NCBI RefSeq assembly: GCF_001047675.1
Contig: NZ_CP011975.1
Coordinates: 1,280,073 to 1,344,072 of the forward strand
Direction: 5' to 3'
Source: Yersinia aleksiciae
GTDB taxonomy: Bacteria; Pseudomonadota; Gammaproteobacteria; Enterobacterales; Enterobacteriaceae
DNA: 64,000 nt
Shown here: piece after piece, positions 9,053 through 18,640 of the stretch
How positions within the stretch are numbered: the first letter of the stretch is position 1
How the letters are laid out: each line of letters starts with the position of its first letter
Notes under the pieces: model-generated
Databases searched by the model: none
Told to the model about the DNA's origin: nothing
Seen by the model: only the letters and a program-made list of their open reading frames with translations
Made by a program: the position numbers and the translations under genes

Positions 9053-9325
9053 ATGATGACCACTGATATTGCCGGAGATATCATTGCTGCCGGGCTGCAA
9101 CTGGTGTTGATCATTTCTGTCGTCGCCATCATCCCCAGTTTGTTAACTGGGCTGTTGGTGAGTATTTTTCAGGCTACTACGCAGATTAATGAACAAACAC
9201 TCAGTTTCCTGCCTCGGTTGGTGATGACCATGCTGGTATTGATCTTTGCTGGCAAATGGATGATTACCAAACTGAGTGACTTCACCGTTAACATTTTCCA
9301 GCAAGCTGCACAGTTGGTTGGGTAA
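9053..9325 (+). CDS. lfiQ: Flagellar export gate protein FliQ, lateral system
   Basis: FliQ is a two-helix membrane subunit of the export gate. The 90-residue length and the two hydrophobic stretches (about 14-38 and 50-75), with TQINEQTLSFLPRLV between them, are diagnostic. It starts one base after the fliP stop and abuts fliR, with no spacing for separate promoters. Confidence 0.94.
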   Translation: MMTTDIAGDIIAAGLQLVLIISVVAIIPSLLTGLLVSIFQATTQINEQTLSFLPRLVMTMLVLIFAGKWMITKLSDFTVNIFQQAAQLVG

Positions 9326-10105
9326 ATGCCGATGGGAATCGATATTCAAACGCTGACAACCCCACTGTTTGCCCTCTGGCTGCCTTTTGTCCGGATCTTA
9401 TCATTTTTGCATTTCTGCCCCGTTATTCAGCATCGGGCATTTACCCGCAAAGCGAAAATTAGCACCGCATTACTGCTGGCGGCGCTAATCACGCCGATGT
9501 TGAGCCAGCCCGTCGTGCTTGGCGAGTTGCTGTCGATAAACTCGCTTTTACTGACCGGCGAGCAAATTCTGTGGGGCTGGCTATTTGGCTCGATGCTGCA
9601 ATTGGCTTTTACCGCACTGCAAGCTGCAGGCCAAATTTTATCCATGAATATGGGATTGGGTATGGCGGTGATGAACGATCCGGCCAGCGGAGCCTCGACG
9701 ACGGTGGTTTCACAAATCATCTATGTTTTCAGCGCATTGATCTTTTTCACCTTGGATGGGCACTTATTACTGGTCACCATTCTGTACAAAAGTTTTGTTA
9801 GCTGGCCAATGGGTGAGGCTATCAATGATTTTTCACTGCGTTCGCTAGCACTAAGTCTCGGTTGGATCATGTCATCCGCTACCCTGCTGGCACTGCCAAC
9901 CACCTTTATCATGCTCATCGTTCAAGGATCCTTTGGTTTACTGAATCGCATTTCACCTACTCTGAATCTGTTCTCCCTTGGGTTTCCAATCGGCATGCTG
10001 TTCGGCCTGTTGTGTCTGTTGTTATTGGCAATCAATGTGCCAGACCACTATCTCAATCTGACCAACGAGATCCTGACGCAACTTGAGCGGATGAAGGTGT
10101 ACTGA
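9326..10105 (+). CDS. lfiR: Flagellar export gate protein FliR, lateral system
   Basis: FliR completes the FliPQR gate. The 259-residue protein is highly hydrophobic with about six membrane segments and the family phrase QAAGQILSMNMGLGMAVMNDP, followed by the conserved late segment LLNRISPTLNLFSLGFPIGM. The start directly follows the fliQ stop, and the stop TGA shares one base with the flhB start. Confidence 0.94.
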   Translation: MPMGIDIQTLTTPLFALWLPFVRILSFLHFCPVIQHRAFTRKAKISTALLLAALITPMLSQPVVLGELLSINSLLLTGEQILWGWLFGSMLQLAFTALQAAGQILSMNMGLGMAVMNDPASGASTTVVSQIIYVFSALIFFTLDGHLLLVTILYKSFVSWPMGEAINDFSLRSLALSLGWIMSSATLLALPTTFIMLIVQGSFGLLNRISPTLNLFSLGFPIGMLFGLLCLLLLAINVPDHYLNLTNEILTQLERMKVY

Positions 10106-11238
10106 TGTCGGCGAGCAGCGGAGAAAAAAGTGAAAAGCCAACCTCAGGCAAACTGACCAAGGCCAGAAAGAAGGGGGATATTCCACGTTCAAAAGACGTC
10201 ACCATGGCTGCCGGATTAGTCACCTCGTTGATCACGTTGACGGTATTTTTACCCTATTACAATGAGTTGATTCGTGAGTCATTTTTGGCCGTTGGCCGTA
10301 TGGCAGGCAGGATCGATGATCCCGCAGCGTTGGAACAGCTGCTATTGACTAATATCCATATTTTTTTCAAATTTTTAGTCACGCTGGCCCCTATTCCGCT
10401 GGCTACTATATTGGCAACCTTAATTCCTGGGGGGTGGAATTTCGCGCCAGTAAAATTAGTCCCTGACTTTAAAAAACTCAGTCCGCTGGCCGGTATTAAA
10501 AAAATATTTTCCGCCAGTAATGGGACTGAAGTGCTGAAGATGCTGGCCAAGTGCAGCATTATACTTTTCACACTCTATATTATGGTCATCAACTCACTGG
10601 CAGACTTGTTGCGTTTACAGGCACTGCCCTTACAGGAAGCGATCACTGACGGTTTCTCCCTATATCACGGCATCTTAGTTTATTTCATTACCATTATCGC
10701 AATCTTTGCTGTCATTGATATTCCGTTGAGCACCTATCTTTTCACCAAAAAAATGAAAATGACCAAACAGGAGGTCAAACAAGAACACAAAAGTAATGAA
10801 GGGAACCCAGAGATAAAATCCAAGGTTCGTCAGTTGCAACGACAATATGCAATGGGGCAAATTAATAAATCCGTCCCTAATGCTGACGTGATTATTACCA
10901 ATCCAACTCATTTCTCGGTTGCCTTGAAATACGCTCCAGAGAGAGCCAGTGCGCCCTATATTGTTGCTAAAGGGAAAGATGATATCGCTTTATATATTCG
11001 GAGCGTTGCTAAAACACACCATATTGAAATTGTTGAATTTCCTCCTTTAGCTCGAGCTATTTACCATACAACCAAGGTTAACCAACAGGTTCCAGCCCAA
11101 CTCTATCGCGCTATTGCTCAGGTGCTTACCTATGTAATGCAGATTAAGTCCTGGCGCGAGGGACAGGCTCACAAACCGGTATTAAATACCCGCCTTGGCA
11201 TTCCCAAAGAGATGCAGAAATTCCATGATGAAAAATAA
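10105..11238 (+). CDS. lfhB: Flagellar export specificity switch protein FlhB, lateral system
   Basis: FlhB is the export-gate component that autocleaves to switch from rod/hook to filament substrates. Four hydrophobic segments are followed by a basic linker and a cytoplasmic domain carrying the autocleavage motif NPTH with Asn at about residue 266 (VIITNPTHFSVAL). The N-terminal segment GEKSEKPTSGKLTKARKKG is typical. 377 residues, normal length. The 3' end overlaps flhA. Confidence 0.95.
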   Translation: MSASSGEKSEKPTSGKLTKARKKGDIPRSKDVTMAAGLVTSLITLTVFLPYYNELIRESFLAVGRMAGRIDDPAALEQLLLTNIHIFFKFLVTLAPIPLATILATLIPGGWNFAPVKLVPDFKKLSPLAGIKKIFSASNGTEVLKMLAKCSIILFTLYIMVINSLADLLRLQALPLQEAITDGFSLYHGILVYFITIIAIFAVIDIPLSTYLFTKKMKMTKQEVKQEHKSNEGNPEIKSKVRQLQRQYAMGQINKSVPNADVIITNPTHFSVALKYAPERASAPYIVAKGKDDIALYIRSVAKTHHIEIVEFPPLARAIYHTTKVNQQVPAQLYRAIAQVLTYVMQIKSWREGQAHKPVLNTRLGIPKEMQKFHDEK

Positions 11239-13321
11239 ACTTAATTATATTGCTCATGTGCTGAAAGAGACACATGTCACTGTGCCAATATTAATACTCT
11301 GTGTGCTGGCAATGGTTATTTTGCCTCTATCGCCAGTCGTATTGGATATTTTATTTACCTTTAATATTGTCCTTGCGGTATTGGTTTTATTGGTCAGTGT
11401 AAACAGTAAACGGCCTCTCGATTTTGCAATATTTCCGACCGTATTGCTGATTGCGACCTTAATGCGCCTAACATTAAATGTTGCATCGACCCGAGTGGTA
11501 TTACTCAATGGTCATGAGGGGGCTGGTGCTGCGGGTAAAGTCATCGAAGCTTTCGGCCAGGTAGTCATTGGCGGCAACTTTGTCGTTGGCTTCGTGGTGT
11601 TTATCATCCTGATGATCATCAACTTTGTGGTAGTCACCAAGGGTGCTGAGCGAATTTCTGAAGTTTCCGCTCGCTTCACATTGGATGCCTTACCAGGTAA
11701 ACAGATGGCGATTGATGCCGACCTGAATGCTGGGCTAATCAATCAAGAGCAAGCGCGTTTACGCCGCAAAGAAGTGGCCAGTGAAGCTGATTTTTACGGT
11801 GCGATGGATGGTGCATCCAAGTTTGTTCGCGGTGATGCCATCGCCGGTATTATGATTCTGGTGATCAACGTGATCGGCGGTATCTGTATCGGTATTTTTA
11901 AATACGATCTCAGTGCCAGCCAGTCGTTCCAGCTATATGTATTGCTGACCATTGGTGATGGTTTGGTCGCGCAAATTCCCTCACTGTTATTAGCAACCGC
12001 TGCGGCAATTATTGTCACCCGGGTCAGTGATGGCGGGGATATGACTGATGAAATTAAAGATCAGTTGCTGGCTAAGCCGACCATCTTATATGCTGCGGCA
12101 TTTGTGATGTTCATTCTTGCCATTGTGCCGGGGATGCCCCATCTTGCCTTTCTCAGCTTCACCGGATTACTCCTGTTCGCCGCTTGGCAGCAAGGTAAAA
12201 AAATTCAGCAAGCAGATGCTGAACCCGATCTTACAGCCCTCAACCAAGCCATCGCTGAAGATAACTCACTAAATATCAGTTGGGATAATATTCCGGTGGT
12301 GGAACCCATTGGCTTAAATCTGGGTTATAAACTGGTGACACTGGTCGATGAATCAAAAGGCCGCCCACTGATCCAGCGTCTGCGTGGGGTACGGCAAATT
12401 ATTTCAGAAACCTGCGGAATTCTATTACCCGAAGTTAAAGTGAGAGAAAATTTTCGCTTAAAACCCTCGCAGTACACTATCAATATTAATGGCGTCAAAG
12501 TCGCGGGAGGCGAAGTTCATATTGATAAACTGATGGCAATTCCTACGGCGGAACAATATGGAGAGGTGGACGGTATCCTGACTATCGACCCGACCTATGG
12601 CCTGGCAGTGGTATGGATAGAACCGCAAGATAAGCCGAACGCCTTAAACTTTGGTTATCAGATTGTTGATTGTGCCAGTGTAGTGGCAACACATGTCAAT
12701 AAAGTGGTACGGGATAATTTATCTGAACTGTTTAACTATGACGATATCACTCAATTACACCAACGGCTTGAATCACTATCACCACGCCTGGCTGAAGATT
12801 TGGCTGCCGCACTTAATTTCAGTCAGCTGCTGAAAGTGTATCGCCAATTATTAATCGAAAATGTCTCGCTGAAAGATATCGTCACCATTGCCACTACGTT
12901 AGTGGAAAGTGCCAATGTAACCAAGGATGCGCTGTTATTGACCGCGGATGTGCGCTACGCGTTACGCACTGGGATTGTTAATGGCATCAATGGCGATGAT
13001 AAGAATCTGGCGGTTTATACCATCAATCACGAACTAGAAAATATGCTACTAGGTTCACTAAATCAGGCACAACAAGCAGGGAAAGTTGTTTTAGATAATT
13101 TCCCCGTCGATCCCAATATTCTGACCCAGCTGCAACAGAATATGCCCATCATTAAAGAACAAATGAAGGCAGAGAATCACCAGCCTATTTTATTAGTCAC
13201 CCCACAATTACGACCATTGGTTGCACGCTATGCACGATTATTCTGTGATGGGCTAAATGTGTTGTCTTATAATGAAGTGCCCGATGATATGGCACTTAAT
13301 GTGATTGGTACACTGGAGTAA
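11225..13321 (+). CDS. lfhA: Flagellar export gate protein FlhA, lateral system
   Basis: FlhA is the large export-gate ring and docking platform. About 698 residues: eight hydrophobic segments in the first half, the conserved FHIPEP-region phrases (RPLDFAIFPTVLLIATLMRL, VTKGAERISEVSARFTLDAL, GKQMAIDADLNAGLI), and a large cytoplasmic C-terminal domain. The start overlaps the flhB end by 14 nt. ATG at 11225 or 11228 are equivalent options; the frame also extends 10 codons further upstream, which is less likely. Last gene of the plus-strand run. Confidence 0.95.
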   Translation: MMKNKLNYIAHVLKETHVTVPILILCVLAMVILPLSPVVLDILFTFNIVLAVLVLLVSVNSKRPLDFAIFPTVLLIATLMRLTLNVASTRVVLLNGHEGAGAAGKVIEAFGQVVIGGNFVVGFVVFIILMIINFVVVTKGAERISEVSARFTLDALPGKQMAIDADLNAGLINQEQARLRRKEVASEADFYGAMDGASKFVRGDAIAGIMILVINVIGGICIGIFKYDLSASQSFQLYVLLTIGDGLVAQIPSLLLATAAAIIVTRVSDGGDMTDEIKDQLLAKPTILYAAAFVMFILAIVPGMPHLAFLSFTGLLLFAAWQQGKKIQQADAEPDLTALNQAIAEDNSLNISWDNIPVVEPIGLNLGYKLVTLVDESKGRPLIQRLRGVRQIISETCGILLPEVKVRENFRLKPSQYTININGVKVAGGEVHIDKLMAIPTAEQYGEVDGILTIDPTYGLAVVWIEPQDKPNALNFGYQIVDCASVVATHVNKVVRDNLSELFNYDDITQLHQRLESLSPRLAEDLAAALNFSQLLKVYRQLLIENVSLKDIVTIATTLVESANVTKDALLLTADVRYALRTGIVNGINGDDKNLAVYTINHELENMLLGSLNQAQQAGKVVLDNFPVDPNILTQLQQNMPIIKEQMKAENHQPILLVTPQLRPLVARYARLFCDGLNVLSYNEVPDDMALNVIGTLE

Positions 13322-13355
13322 AGACGTTATTTCACAACAAGTCATGACAAAAATA

Positions 13356-13391
13356 GCCACAGTGTCGACGTAAAAGTAATAACACTGTGGC
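13356..13391. terminator. Convergent terminator hairpin between lfhA and the LprI-domain gene
   Basis: A perfect 10-bp inverted repeat, GCCACAGTGT and ACACTGTGGC, with a 16-nt loop. On the minus strand it is followed by TATTTTTG, so it fits best as a rho-independent terminator for the leftward gene. On the plus strand it lies 34 nt after lfhA and could stop that transcript as well. Confidence 0.7.
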
Positions 13392-13405
13392 CCTCCCTTT
13401 AATAA

Positions 13406-14401
13406 TCAGTTATCCATAAAAGTTTGTTGCCATTGCGTAATGGTTTTTGGTCTTTTATTTTGATCGCCAGGGACATTAGTAAAATAGTGAATCTGCAAAT
13501 CACCGTTTTTTTCCGGTGCAACAAAAGCAGCCCATATCTGACCGTTAGGGTTATACATGATTATCGATGCACGTTTATTGGCAGCACCACGTACCCAAGT
13601 CGATAATACTTTCGCCCCTCGGTTATCCAGATCATTGCTATAGATGTAGACATTGGCTGAAGCGACAAATTGAGCGTAATGGTTACCCACTAAATCACGA
13701 AATTTTTTGTCATCGTCGACATGAGTAAAAATACCAATAGAGAGCAAGGTTGGCGTCTCACGGGGGTCTTTATTTGCCCGAATATATTGCCCATCAATAA
13801 AGACATCTTTGGGCATTGAAATACGACATCCCCAGCTACCATTACTGTGTACCTGAATAGAACCATCTTTTACAGGAATCAGTAATAATCTACAATTGGC
13901 TGTATTATCAATAACATCTATAACGGCCAACCCTTCAATTTTACGAGCTTCGGCGCTGAAATTACCGCTATTTTCCCCCGACCATGCATGGCTATCAACG
14001 CTAAAGCCCCAATCAGTAACCCGGTTTATTTTTATAACCCCACCTCGGTCATTCCCTTTAGTGATATTCCACCACTGCCCCTTCCAATCAAAATTCTTAT
14101 CTATATCAGACATAGATGCGATACCCTGAAAATAGGCGCGCTGGATACAACTATTACTGGTACAACTGTTCAGTGCTTTCTTCCACTCTCGCTGTTGCTG
14201 ATACACTGTTTCAGTATCATATCTGACCAGCATCGCTTGATAGATATCACTGAATGTCTGATCTAGCCAATGTAGATCCTCATCACTACATACCGTGTAT
14301 TCCACCGGAGTTACTGCCCGTTGACAGTTAATAGCGAAAGAAGTTGACGGGATGAGCATCATAAAAAGAGAAAAAACGTTGTGGGAATAGGTAATATTCA
14401 T
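13406..14401 (-). CDS. Secreted protein with N-terminal LprI-like (DUF1311) domain, function unknown
   Basis: 331 residues with a signal peptide ending around SFAINC. Residues 25-90 resemble the lysozyme-inhibitor LprI / DUF1311 family: paired cysteines and the pattern C...TPVEYTVCSDEDLHWLDQTFSDIYQAML. The remaining 230 residues are not recognised; they contain WKGQWWNITKG and further Trp/Gly-rich beta-like stretches. Periplasmic or outer-surface location is inferred from the signal peptide. It is transcribed alone, convergent to the flagellar operon, and nothing ties it to motility. A role against host lysozyme would be speculation. Confidence 0.65.
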   Translation of the reverse strand: MNITYSHNVFSLFMMLIPSTSFAINCQRAVTPVEYTVCSDEDLHWLDQTFSDIYQAMLVRYDTETVYQQQREWKKALNSCTSNSCIQRAYFQGIASMSDIDKNFDWKGQWWNITKGNDRGGVIKINRVTDWGFSVDSHAWSGENSGNFSAEARKIEGLAVIDVIDNTANCRLLLIPVKDGSIQVHSNGSWGCRISMPKDVFIDGQYIRANKDPRETPTLLSIGIFTHVDDDKKFRDLVGNHYAQFVASANVYIYSNDLDNRGAKVLSTWVRGAANKRASIIMYNPNGQIWAAFVAPEKNGDLQIHYFTNVPGDQNKRPKTITQWQQTFMDN

Positions 14402-14501
14402 TATTTAACCTGATGAAGAATATATGTTTTTTATTACTATAAGCTAGGGTGATCAACATATTATATTATTTTTATAAAAATATCTTTGCCTGAAAATAAA
14501 A

Positions 14502-14543
14502 AACCCCTCATTGATACTAATCACTTAGCCCAAATGAGAGGTT
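14502..14543 (-). terminator. Rho-independent terminator of the chemoreceptor gene
   Basis: AACCTCTCATT and AATGAGGGGTT (minus strand) form an 11-bp stem with one mismatch around a 20-nt loop, followed directly by TTTTTATTTT. It lies 70 nt beyond the receptor stop codon. Confidence 0.8.
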
Positions 14544-14612
14544 TAATGACATTATTATTTTATAACAGAAAAAGTGTCACTACTTAAAAAATAATCCTTA
14601 TTTTAACTATGG

Positions 14613-16187
14613 TTATGCAGTTTGCATGTTATCCGAAAGCTTAAACGCCGAAACCGCATCAGTCAGTTGGCGAGCCTGTTCTTCCAACGAAGCAGCGGCG
14701 GCGGCGGACTCTTGCACCAGAGAGGCGTTTTGCTGTGTGACACCATCCATCTCAGCGACAGCTTGACCAATTTGGCTAATACCACGGCTTTGCTCATCGG
14801 AGGCAGAGGCAATTTCACCCATAATGTCGGTTACATTGGTCACGGCTTGCACGATGCTGTTCATCGTCTCCCCCGCCTCAGAGACTTGCTTCGAGCCGAT
14901 ATTGACGCGTGAGACTGATTCACTAATGAGCCCCTCAATCTCCTTGGCTGCCTGCGCACTGCGCTGCGCTAAATTACGTACTTCGCTGGCGACCACGGCA
15001 AAACCACGCCCCTGCTCACCCGCTCGAGCAGCTTCCACTGCAGCGTTCAAGGCCAGAATATTCGTCTGGAAGGCGATACTGTTAATCACGCCGATGATGT
15101 CAGCAATACGCCGCGAGCTTTCGGTAATACTGCTCATGGTCGCCACCACATCATTGACGATACGCCCACCATTTTGTGCCGTGACAGACGCATTATCTGC
15201 CAGCTTACTGGCTTGATGCGCATTCTCCGCATTCTGTTTCACCGTGGCATTAAGCTGCTCCATACTGGCCGCGGTCTCTTCCAGAGCCGCAGCTTGCTGC
15301 TCGGTACGCGAAGAGAGGTCCGCATTGCCTGCGGCTATCTCACCTGCGCCGGTATAAATAGCATCAGTGCTACTGCGGATAGTCGAAACAGTGCTCACCA
15401 AGCTATTTTGCATTTCACGTAAATAGGGGATCAATTGCCCAACACAGTTGCGGCCAAACTCAGCCATTGGCCGCCCAAGTTGCCCTTCAGCCATCCGCTT
15501 AAAGTGCTGCTTAATTGCGCCCAGCGGGCGCACCAGATAGTTGACGATATAGCGATCGGTTAATAGCAAAATAATGAAACCCGCAATTAATGCCGCGATC
15601 AGCGCCCGCTCACACCAAGTGACCAATAGCTCAACCCGAACACTGGCGGCCTCAGTTGCCTCATCGACGGTAGCGTTATATTTCTCTACGGCCGCGCCAA
15701 ATTCACGGCTTAACGGCGGATACCCCTTATTAAACAGATTGTTATAATCTTCGAACCTATTTTCAGTGACCGCTTTGAACATGGGTTCAATCCCTTGACT
15801 CAAGAGAGTTGAATAGCTTTGGATGGTTTTATCCGTCAGTAACGGGTCCATCGGCTCATGAGTTTGCAGCTTAAATGCCGCCAATGCGTCCTGAGTATTT
15901 TTAAGCGCCACCCCTGCCGAAGCCAATTCACGATCGGCATCAGCCGTTGCCCCACTTTGACGATAGGCTGCCGCACGACTTAAACGTGTTACCACTCGGA
16001 AATATTGGTCATTACCTCGATTAATAATATTAATGTTTTTCTGTTGGTTGGAACTCAGTTGCAAGGAGTGCATCAATTGGTTAAGTGAAAATAATGTAAA
16101 GGTTGAAACGCCCCCCCAAAGCAACAAAAATATAACAAGAATAGATAATAACGCCATCCTGATGGTGATATGTTTTAGAAAATTCAC
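14613..16187 (-). CDS. Methyl-accepting chemotaxis protein
   Basis: 524 residues in the classical receptor layout: N-terminal membrane helix (about 10-32), periplasmic four-helix sensor domain, second membrane helix (about 190-212), HAMP domain ([18 protein letters not shown]), then the cytoplasmic signalling coiled coil with the nearly invariant tip [20 protein letters not shown] and [18 protein letters not shown]. The C-terminus ends SDNMQTA and lacks the NWETF-type pentapeptide that recruits CheR/CheB in Tsr/Tar. The ligand is not predictable. It is monocistronic with its own terminator; whether it feeds the lateral or the primary flagellum is not visible. Confidence 0.92.
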   Translation of the reverse strand: MNFLKHITIRMALLSILVIFLLLWGGVSTFTLFSLNQLMHSLQLSSNQQKNINIINRGNDQYFRVVTRLSRAAAYRQSGATADADRELASAGVALKNTQDALAAFKLQTHEPMDPLLTDKTIQSYSTLLSQGIEPMFKAVTENRFEDYNNLFNKGYPPLSREFGAAVEKYNATVDEATEAASVRVELLVTWCERALIAALIAGFIILLLTDRYIVNYLVRPLGAIKQHFKRMAEGQLGRPMAEFGRNCVGQLIPYLREMQNSLVSTVSTIRSSTDAIYTGAGEIAAGNADLSSRTEQQAAALEETAASMEQLNATVKQNAENAHQASKLADNASVTAQNGGRIVNDVVATMSSITESSRRIADIIGVINSIAFQTNILALNAAVEAARAGEQGRGFAVVASEVRNLAQRSAQAAKEIEGLISESVSRVNIGSKQVSEAGETMNSIVQAVTNVTDIMGEIASASDEQSRGISQIGQAVAEMDGVTQQNASLVQESAAAAASLEEQARQLTDAVSAFKLSDNMQTA

Positions 16188-17032
16188 GGGAATACCCCTG
16201 TGTTTTATTTTTTTAGTTTATTTCCTTGAGATTTCAAGGTGTTTATCGCTGATAATTCCCGTAGAGGAAAAGGCTTATTATCAGAATTAACCGTCAAAAT
16301 AGCATAAAAACAATGCAAAAGATCAAAGCAGCCGATCAATAATAACTAACTGATTGATTTTACCTATTAAAATGTAAATAACGATCGCTAATTTTGATCT
16401 GGGATTGGTTAGCAGCTTTGAGTGTTTCTTATAGAATATGTACTTATTTTGAATATAAATACAGCGCCATTACACCGATTAACTATTATGATTATAAACG
16501 GAACAATTAATTTAGTTACTGATACGTCATTACCTTCCCCAGTAACGGCAGCATTAAATACTTCACTAAATGAGATTAGACGAAACAAATAAAAAACTAA
16601 CAAAAATTCATTTAAGACTATCAGGTCCGATATGCAGAAGAATTTATCTATTTATCGACATTATTTTTTATATCGATTTTTAAGCAAAGAAATAAGGTGG
16701 GAAGAATGACAATTTTATTCATTGATATGCGGTTAAGTGCATAGCGCCACATTGAGCTATCTCGCAAGGAAAACCGCCAGCGAACTTTTTTGATTGCTGG
16801 CGGTTAGTTTCCCTTAATTCACTGTCGATATTGCATCAGTAGGTTGCCTGAATTGGCTTAAGTCATGCTGAAACTCAAAGAGATCAGCCGATCGACCATG
16901 CTGCAGATCGCCTCTCTGGCGACTCTTTTTTGTCGCCTCATCACAAATAACAATCGAAATAATAATTACTACCATTCATTTTATGGCGTGATAAATTATG
17001 GCCCAGCATCATTAAATAGAGAGAGAAATGCC
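16188..17032. other. AT-rich non-coding stretch upstream of fepB
   Basis: About 840 bases between the divergent chemoreceptor and fepB. A 64-codon minus-strand ORF inside has no support. A perfect 10-bp inverted repeat (AACCGCCAGC / GCTGGCGGTT, 16772-16805, 14-nt loop) stands alone and may be a remnant terminator, since no gene ends next to it. The fepB control region, with a Fur-like box, occupies the right end. Confidence 0.55.
16957..16971. promoter_or_regulatory. Candidate Fur box upstream of fepB
   Basis: AAATAATAATTACTA agrees with TGATAATnATTATCA at 10 of 14 positions. It lies 61 nt before the chosen GTG start of fepB and inside the longer open frame, which argues that the upstream part of that frame is not translated. 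Confidence 0.5.
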
Positions 17033-18061
17033 GTGATATCCCGATACGTGCCCCTAATTTCACCCAAAACAACTCGTTTTGTTCTCCTCCTGCTGAGTTT
17101 CCTGACACTCACTCTCGGGTTATCCGGCTGCAAACCTGCGCAAGAAACCGAGACATTAGCGGCAGCGAAAGAGACGCCAGCATGGTCCCGCACGGTGGAG
17201 ACGGCAAAAGGCCCAGTGACCTTGACCCAACAGCCGAAGCGCATTGTCTCCACCAGCATCACCATCACTGGCACCTTACTGGCGATCAATGCGCCGGTAA
17301 TTGCCACCGGCGCCACTGCCCCCAATACCACAGTAGCGGATAATCAAGGGTTCTTTACCCAGTGGTCAGCGGTGGCACAGGCGAAAAAATTGGTGCCGCT
17401 GTATCAAACTGAGCCGAATGCTGAAGCGGTTGCTGGAATGAACCCAGACTTAATTATCATTTCCGCTACAGGTGGCGATTCAGCGCTGAAGTTGTATGAG
17501 CAGTTATCCACGATCGCGCCGACATTGGTGATGAATTACGATGATAAGAGCTGGCAGGAGTTAGCGGTTGTACTGGGGCAGGCCACCGGTCATGAGTCTG
17601 ATGCAACGCAAGTGATTGATAGATTTGCCAATCGACTTAAAGAAGTAAAACAGAGTATCACCCTGCCGCCACAACCCACCTCCGCCTTTGTCTATCAAGC
17701 AGCAAACAGCACCGCCAATTTATGGACAGAAAACTCAGCGCAGGGGAAATTATTGCAGCAATTGGGCTTCACGCTAGCCAGTGTTCCTGATGCCGTGAAA
17801 GGCAATACCAGCATGGGGCATCGTAAGGATATCACCCAGTTAGGTGGTGAGAAGCTGGCCGAGGGGCTGAATGGCGAAACGATTTTACTGTTCTCTGGCG
17901 ATCAACCTTCCGTTGAAGCATTGAAAAGTAATCAGTTTTTAGCTCACATCCCGGCGATTGAGCACAACCGTGTTTATGCGGTGGGTTATGATACTTTTCG
18001 GTTGGATTATTTTAGTGCGAGTAATTTGTTAGCACGGATTGAAGAGATGTTTAAGGGGTAA
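17033..18061 (+). CDS. fepB: Ferric enterobactin periplasmic binding protein (FepB-like lipoprotein)
   Basis: A siderophore-binding component of an ABC importer. From the chosen GTG start the protein has a basic N-terminus, a hydrophobic segment (RFVLLLLSFLTLTLG) and a lipobox LSGC, then a class III binding-protein fold with NPDLIIIS and the late segment HIPAIEHNRVYAVGYDTFRLDYFSA (first part quoted separately: HIPAIEHNRVYAVGY), matching FepB. The open frame extends 56 codons upstream to an ATG, but that region holds a Fur-like box and an Asn-rich stretch, so GTG with AGAGAG upstream is preferred. The partner permease genes lie 4 kb downstream, beyond an autotransporter. Confidence 0.85.
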   Translation: MISRYVPLISPKTTRFVLLLLSFLTLTLGLSGCKPAQETETLAAAKETPAWSRTVETAKGPVTLTQQPKRIVSTSITITGTLLAINAPVIATGATAPNTTVADNQGFFTQWSAVAQAKKLVPLYQTEPNAEAVAGMNPDLIIISATGGDSALKLYEQLSTIAPTLVMNYDDKSWQELAVVLGQATGHESDATQVIDRFANRLKEVKQSITLPPQPTSAFVYQAANSTANLWTENSAQGKLLQQLGFTLASVPDAVKGNTSMGHRKDITQLGGEKLAEGLNGETILLFSGDQPSVEALKSNQFLAHIPAIEHNRVYAVGYDTFRLDYFSASNLLARIEEMFKG

Positions 18062-18113
18062 AGAGGTTGGGGTTAAATATAACATCGAATCACTATTCAT
18101 AATTGTATCTTAG

Positions 18114-18143
18114 GATATCAGCGCATAATATTGTGCTGATATC
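18114..18143 (+). terminator. Hairpin downstream of fepB
   Basis: GATATCAGC and GCTGATATC form a perfect 9-bp stem around a 12-nt loop 52 nt after the fepB stop, followed by TTGTATC. The short T-run makes it a modest terminator. Confidence 0.5.
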
Positions 18144-18640
18144 TTGTATCAGTCATCAGATACAACTCTCTATAATTATGCGTTACAGCTAGGTAATTAG
18201 TAGATCTACGTCATTAGTAGAGCTAAAAAATATTAACTTATTTTATATTTAGCAATTAAATTGCTGCATTAGCCACTTCTAAATAAATTGATAAATATCA
18301 ATAAAAATAGAGACTATACCAATGAGGGTTACTTTTGTATTAAAGGACCTAAAATTGATAAATCGCAATAAAACATGAAGGTAGGAAACATCCTACACCA
18401 ACCTCACTCTGTATCTTATATTCAGCCTTATTGTGACTCCGTACTGTAATCCTAACTTATCACTCCTCCCTCAAAACAACTCAAATGATAATTACTTGCA
18501 TTGGTTACTGTAATTGTTATTTGCATTGTTAATTTTCAGTTTTTTTATTTTGTAATCACTACGTGTATTTAAAACAATAAATCTCAGATAGATATTATTT
18601 TTAGTCACTTATCTTAATCTAACATCAGGTAATCACTTAT
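18144..18640. promoter_or_regulatory. AT-rich control region upstream of the autotransporter
   Basis: About 500 bases with no ORF. A Fur-like 15-mer TGATAATTACTTGCA (18486-18500) has a perfect left half but a degraded right half (11 of 14 overall). It overlaps the first copy of an imperfect direct repeat: TTACTTGCATTGGTTA (18492-18507) and TTATTTGCATTGTTA (18517-18531), 25 bp apart. Such spacing would suit a regulator binding on one helix face. No -10/-35 pair stands out. Confidence 0.4.

Noticed and set aside
16188..16330. Sigma28 (FliA) promoter of the chemoreceptor
   Set aside because: GCCGATAA-like -10 sequences occur (for example in the minus-strand CAGCGATAA), but none has TAAA at the correct distance.
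16409..16603. 64-codon minus-strand ORF upstream of fepB
   Set aside because: No ribosome site, AT-biased random composition and no family features.
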